From assembly GCA_021789355.1 (NCBI GenBank), contig JAJYJR010000004.1, forward strand, positions 1 through 36,787: 36,787 bases of DNA, given 5' to 3'. A program made the translations under genes and the position numbers. Within the stretch, counting starts at the first letter, position 1; every line of letters starts with the position of its first letter. Of the stretch, positions 33,572-36,787 are shown in pieces. This stretch comes from Chloroflexota bacterium. GTDB taxonomy: Bacteria; Chloroflexota; Limnocylindria; Limnocylindrales; CSP1-4. Under the pieces are notes generated by a model. That model was given only the letters and a program-made list of their open reading frames with translations, ran no database searches and was not told the origin of the DNA.

Positions 33572-35183
33572 GTGCGTGAGGTGCTCACGCACGATCCCCG
33601 GTCCCCCTCCCGGAACCCGGCATCCTCGCCCGAGGCCCTCCTGGCCGATCTCGATCCCGAGCAGCGCGCCGCCGTCGAGCTGACCCGCGGCCCGCTCGTG
33701 ATCCACGCGGGTGCCGGCTCCGGCAAGACCCGGGTGATCACGCGGCGCGTGGCCTATGCCGCGGCGACCGGCGCCCACGAGGCCCGCCATGCCCTGGTGG
33801 TCACCTTCACCGAGCGCGCCGCGCGCGAGATGCAGGCGCGCCTGCGCACCCTGGGGGTGCCCGGGGTGGCCGCCTCCACGTTTCACGCCGCGGCGCTGCG
33901 CCAGCTGACCTACTTCTGGCCGCAGGTGAGCGAGCGCCCCGTCCCCGAGGTGCTCGCCTCCAAGGTCCCCCTAGTCGCTCGGTTGGCACGGGCGCTGCCG
34001 GGCGGCTATCGCTTCCGGCCGGCCAAGGACCTCGCCGACGAGATCGAGTGGGCCAAGGTGCGCCGCCTGACACCCGCCACGTACGGGGCGGACCCCCTGG
34101 TTGCGGCGGGGCGCGCGGGGCCTCTGCCCCCGGCGCTCTTCGCCTCCTTCTGGCGAGACTACGAGCGGGCCAAGGAGCGCGCGGGGGCCATCGACTTCGA
34201 GGACATGCTCGCGCGCACGCTGGAGCTGCTCGAGGAGCACGACGCGGTGGCCACGCAGGTGCGCGAGCGGTACCGCTGGTTCACCGTCGACGAGTTCCAG
34301 GACACCAACGCCTTGAGCCACGCGCTCCTGCTGGCCTGGCTGGGCGATCGGCGCGAGCTGTGCGTGGTGGGCGACGAGGACCAGACCATCTTCTCCTTCA
34401 CCGGGGCCACCAGCGCCTACCTGCGCGACTTCGCGGCCCGCTTCCCCGACGCCCAGGCGGTGACCCTCGCGCGCAACTACCGCTCGAGCCCCCAGGTGCT
34501 CGAGCTGGCCAATCGCCTGTTGGCGGCGGACGGCCGTACCAAGCGCCTGGTGGCCACCCAGGGTGCCGGGCCCGCTCCCGCGATCCACGCCTTCCCGACC
34601 GCGGAGGCCGAACTCGCGGCACTGGTGGCCGAGGTGCGCCGGCACCTGGGGGAGGGGATAGTCCCCGCCGAGATTGCCGTGCTCGTGCGCACCAATGCGC
34701 AGCTGGTGCCGCTGGAGGCGGCGCTTGCCGCCGCCGGTGTCGCCTACCGGGTCGTGGGGGCTGGGTTCTACGCCCGCCCCGAGGTGAAGCAGGCGACCGC
34801 CGAACTGCGCCGCGCCGGACGCCGGACGGCGGCCCGCGCGGCCCCGGGCGAGCCGGCCCCGGGCGAGGCGTCTCCCGACCGTTTGCTCGCGCGCATCGAG
34901 GCCGTGCTCGACCGCCTCCTCGCCGCGGACGGCCCCGTCCGAGACGGCCGCGCCGTCCGACGCCGACGAACGGCTCACGGTCGCCCTGCGCAGCTGGCGC
35001 CGGGAGAGGGCGCTGCACGACGGTGTCCCGGCCTACGTGGTGTTCCCGGACGCTACCCTCGCCGCGCTCGTCGCGGCCCGGCCGCCCGACGCCGCGGCCC
35101 TCGCCGCCGTGCACGGCTTTGGCCCGTCCCGCCTGCAGCACTACGGCCCCGCGATCGTCGAGCTCATCCGCAGCGTGCCGTGA
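33572..35183 (+). pseudogene. UvrD2-like SF1 helicase remnant with HRDC domain, internally deleted and frameshifted
   Basis: Start uncertain: GTG 33572, GTG 33581 or TTG 33521, all without a good ribosome site. Motifs I-IV are intact: HAGAGSGKTRVITRR, VVTFTERAAREMQARL, VDEFQDTN, VGDEDQTIFSFTGA and ARNYRSSPQVLELAN. After FYARPEVKQATAEL the expected 2B domain and motifs V and VI (AKGLEF, YVAxTRA) are absent, so roughly 250 codons are missing. A C-terminal HRDC domain (YVVFPDATLAALVAARPPD, then VHGFGPSRLQHYGPAIVEL) is present but in the next frame, ending at 35181-35183. A +1 shift near 34915-34940, in a C-rich linker, is needed to join them. Host-like G+C (about 74%) contrasts with the neighbouring Ubl genes. 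It cannot be a working helicase as it stands. Confidence 0.8.
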
Positions 35184-35552
35184 GCGCGGCGGCGGGCACG
35201 CGCTTGCGTTGAGCACGAGATGAGACCCCCGCCTCCTCCTCGATCGTCGTCCCGAGTCAGGAGCACCACGACGCGGCCGCGTGACGCCGCTCCCCACGGA
35301 CAGCCAACTCGAACGAGCAGGGCCCAGCCCATGACCGTCACCTGGCGGATCGATCTGCGGATCCATGACGCGCGACCCGAGCGCTCGAGAAGGGCGCGAA
35401 GCCTGCCGCTGGGCATGTGATGCCAACGGTCTGCCAATCTGCCGCTTAGACTGCGTAGCATCCGGTGGGCCACGGTGGGACGGACCGAGCGCCGTCGAAC
35501 GTACCAGCATGCACCGGGTTGCGTCTAAATACGTACGGTTACTGGGAGGGCG
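35184..35552. other. Non-coding right-flank region (369 bp)
   Basis: No convincing gene. Short ORFs here lack ribosome sites and recognisable protein character. The last 40 bases (35520-35541) are locally AT-rich (CTAAATACGTACGGTTAC) just before the tRNA fragment, which fits the edge of an integrated element. Confidence 0.6.
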
Positions 35553-35612
35553 GGCCTTAGGAGCCGGTGCCGCGTGAGCGGCGTGTCGGTTCGACCCCGA
35601 CCTCGCCTACCA
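35553..35612 (+). other. 3' half of a tRNA-Leu(UAG) gene, probable att scar
   Basis: Reading right: anticodon loop CTTAGGA (35556-35562, anticodon TAG at 35558-35560), 3' anticodon strand GCCGG (35563-35567), a long variable arm with GCCGC/GCGGC stem (35569-35582), the T-stem/loop GTCGG-TTCGACC-CCGAC (35585-35601), acceptor strand CTCGCCT, discriminator A, and encoded CCA (35610-35612). The long variable arm and A73 define leucine tRNA. The 5' half is missing: upstream there is no matching acceptor strand or D-arm, and the 5' anticodon strand CGGGC mismatches at one pair (35552-35566). This is what remains at the distal end after a tyrosine-recombinase element integrates at a tRNA anticodon loop. 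Confidence 0.75.
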
Positions 35613-35646
35613 GCAGAGCTGGTCCTCGGAAGTTCGCAGTCCCGAA

Positions 35647-36423
35647 ATGAGTGGATTGATGCAGACGCTCGTGGCCGCGGTGCCGGCCTTCCTGGCCTCG
35701 GTGGTGGAGTTCGTGGAGGCCCTCACCATCGTGCTTGCGGTCGGCGTCACCCGCCAGTGGCGCTCCACGCTGATCGGCGTGGGCGCCGCCACGCTCGCGC
35801 TGGCCATCGTCGTCGGCGTGTTCGGCACCGCCATCGTCGTGCTCGTGCCGATCGGGATCCTGCGGCTGGTCGTCGGCACGTTCCTCCTGATCTACGGGCT
35901 CCAGTGGCTGTGCAAGGCGATGCTTCGCGCGGCGGGAGCGAAGGCGAAGCACGACGAGGCGTCGATCTACCAGCGCCAGATCGCGCAGCTCACGGAGGAG
36001 CCGCCGGTCCCGGCCCGGGGCATGGACTGGATCAGCTTCACGGTGGCGTTCAAGGGCGTCCTGCTCGAGGGGCTCGAGGTGGCGTTCATCGTGGTCACCT
36101 TCGGCGCCTCGGCCGGGCAGCTCGGCCCGGCCGTGCTCGGCGCGGCGGTGGCCGGCGTGCTCGTGCTGTCCGTGGGTGCCGCGCTGCACCGGCCGCTCGC
36201 CCGGGTGCCGGAGAACGGCCTGAAGTACGCCGTGGGGCTCATGCTCGTCACCTTCGGCACGTTCTGGGCCGGCGAGGGGATCGGGATCGCCTGGCCCGGC
36301 AGCGATGCCGTGCTGCTCGTGCTGCTGGCCGCCTACCTCGCGTTCAGCCTGGCCGGGGTCTGGGCCGTGCGGGCGATGCTCACCGCACGCAGCGTTCCTG
36401 CGGCCGCCGTGGCGAAGGAGTAG
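35647..36423 (+). CDS. COG4280/FTR1-like integral membrane protein
   Basis: 258 aa from ATG 35647 (ATG 35659 is an alternative). It has about six or seven transmembrane segments. The first carries VVEFVEALTIVLAVG and the central segment GVLLEGLEVAFIVV, the paired acidic E-x-x-E-type helices reminiscent of FTR1 iron permeases (REGLE motif). A soluble loop (about 100-135) lies between. The family is poorly characterised; a metal-ion transport role is inference. It is followed 3 bp later by a 70-aa membrane protein, a pairing that suggests a complex. It lies just outside the tRNA scar, so it is probably native chromosome. Confidence 0.75.
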   Translation: MSGLMQTLVAAVPAFLASVVEFVEALTIVLAVGVTRQWRSTLIGVGAATLALAIVVGVFGTAIVVLVPIGILRLVVGTFLLIYGLQWLCKAMLRAAGAKAKHDEASIYQRQIAQLTEEPPVPARGMDWISFTVAFKGVLLEGLEVAFIVVTFGASAGQLGPAVLGAAVAGVLVLSVGAALHRPLARVPENGLKYAVGLMLVTFGTFWAGEGIGIAWPGSDAVLLVLLAAYLAFSLAGVWAVRAMLTARSVPAAAVAKE

Positions 36424-36426
36424 GCC

Positions 36427-36639
36427 ATGCGATACGTCCGGGCATTCGGCGCCTTCTGGTACGACTTCCTCGTCGGCGACCGGCCCGAGCTGTTCCTCGG
36501 CCCGATCGTGGCCCTCGTGCTGGCGTGGCTCCTGGTGAACGCGGGCCCGCCCGCGGGCGGCGCCGGCGCCTTCCTGTTCGCCGCGGTCGCGGGGGTTGGT
36601 GCGCTGAGCCTGTACCTGACCGCGCGTCCCAGGGCGTAG
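36427..36639 (+). CDS. 70-aa membrane protein coupled to the COG4280-like gene
   Basis: ATG 36427 with AAGGAG 6 nt upstream. Two hydrophobic helices (LFLGPIVALVLAWLLV and GAFLFAAVAGVGALSLYL) are separated by a Gly/Pro-rich loop; the amphipathic N-terminus FGAFWYDFLVGD precedes them. Family not recognised. Its 3-bp distance from the upstream gene implies co-translation and probably joint function at the membrane. Confidence 0.72.
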   Translation: MRYVRAFGAFWYDFLVGDRPELFLGPIVALVLAWLLVNAGPPAGGAGAFLFAAVAGVGALSLYLTARPRA

Positions 36640-36640
36640 C

Positions 36641-36673
36641 CTCGGGCTCGAGCAGGGCCGGCAGCGAGCCGAG
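36641..36673 (+). terminator. Hairpin after the membrane-protein pair
   Basis: CTCGGGCTCG (36641-36650) can pair with CGAGCCGAG (36665-36673) with one bulged G. It begins right after the stop codon of the 70-aa gene. No T-tract is present, so termination is only suggested. Confidence 0.4.
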
Positions 36674-36701
36674 AGGATCGCGTCGAGCCGCCCGCGCGGC
36701 G

Positions 36702-36719
36702 TACCATCGTCGTCTCATG
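36702..36719 (+). promoter_or_regulatory. Probable leaderless promoter (TACCAT-N9-ATG)
   Basis: TACCAT (36702-36707) lies 9 nt before the ATG at 36717, with no ribosome site. It has the same geometry as the brxA start. Confidence 0.4.
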
Positions 36720-36787
36720 TCCCACCTCGACGCCCACGCGGCCGTCGTGCCGTCCGCCGGCGCGCCGGCGCGACCGCCGCTCATCGA
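36717..36787 (+). CDS. Start of an unidentified gene cut by the right edge
   Basis: Only the first 23 codons are visible (MSHLDAHAAVVPSAGAPARP and on). The Ala/Pro-rich start is not diagnostic. The upstream -10-like box and lack of a ribosome site suggest a leaderless mRNA. Function cannot be assigned. Confidence 0.4.
   Translation, partial: MSHLDAHAAVVPSAGAPARPPLI

Noticed and set aside
35553..35612. Intact tRNA-Leu with a group I intron
   Set aside because: No 5' half (acceptor AGGCGAG-like strand plus D-arm) was found upstream, and the region left of it is the helicase remnant.
35557..36189. 210-aa minus-strand ORF running through the tRNA fragment
   Set aside because: It is antisense to the membrane protein and tRNA DNA. 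Its end (GVEPTRRSRG) is the well-known translation artefact of tRNA sequence.
1..36787. CRISPR array, insertion sequences, rRNA, integrase
   Set aside because: No regularly spaced repeats, transposase or recombinase motifs, or rRNA sequence were seen on either strand.

Overview
This window is very GC-rich bacterial DNA. Host-type genes are about 74% G+C by hand count (for example 7201-7320), while the defence genes in the right half fall to about 62%. The secreted LTD/EEP nuclease beside a 5'-nucleotidase, the COG4280-type membrane protein followed by a 70-aa membrane protein, and a possibly leaderless promoter suggest a Chloroflexota (Limnocylindria/Ellin6529-like) or actinobacterial genome. 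The phylum is an inference, not a demonstration.

Left part (1-8.6 kb). Two exported enzymes lie on the minus strand: a lamin-tail/EEP nuclease cut by the window edge, and a UshA-type 5'-nucleotidase. A 400-bp divergent regulatory region packed with palindromes and repeats separates them from a 28-codon membrane ORF that overlaps a UvrD-type helicase/RecB-type nuclease. That helicase gene carries an in-frame TAG right after motif III.

Middle (8.8-16.3 kb). This is an accessory cluster. It holds a PARG-like poly(ADP-ribose) glycohydrolase, a minus-strand NERD-domain SF1 helicase, a DraG/ARH-type ADP-ribosylglycohydrolase with an unrecognised N-terminal domain, a small-alarmone-hydrolase-like HD protein, and an SF1 helicase whose N-terminus looks like a RelE/ParE toxin. 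The three hydrolases all remove nucleotide-type modifications or signals, so they look like antidotes or signal erasers.

Right-centre (16.4-33.5 kb). A complete type-I-like BREX set comes first, in canonical order: brxA, brxB, brxC, pglX, pglZ, brxL. Five more genes follow on the same strand with almost no gaps: a membrane-anchored zinc-ribbon protein, an E1/ThiF-type activating enzyme, a beta-grasp ubiquitin-like protein, an E2-type conjugating enzyme, and a JAMM (JAB) peptidase with a C-terminal membrane anchor. Together these form a full prokaryotic ubiquitin-like conjugation/deconjugation pathway (Bil-like by parts list) attached to BREX in what appears to be one 11-gene transcription unit. 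This is the most striking content of the window. The expected division of labour is inferred: PglX marks self DNA, BrxC/PglZ/BrxL/BrxA/BrxB act against phage, and the Ubl pathway modifies a host or phage protein near the membrane.

Right end (33.5-36.8 kb). A UvrD2-like helicase remnant lacks motifs V-VI and has a frameshift before its HRDC domain. It is followed by the 3' half of a tRNA-Leu(UAG) gene, which is a probable attachment scar at the right end of the island. Beyond it lie a COG4280/FTR1-like membrane protein, a small membrane protein, and the first codons of another gene. No integrase, rRNA, CRISPR array or intact tRNA was seen.
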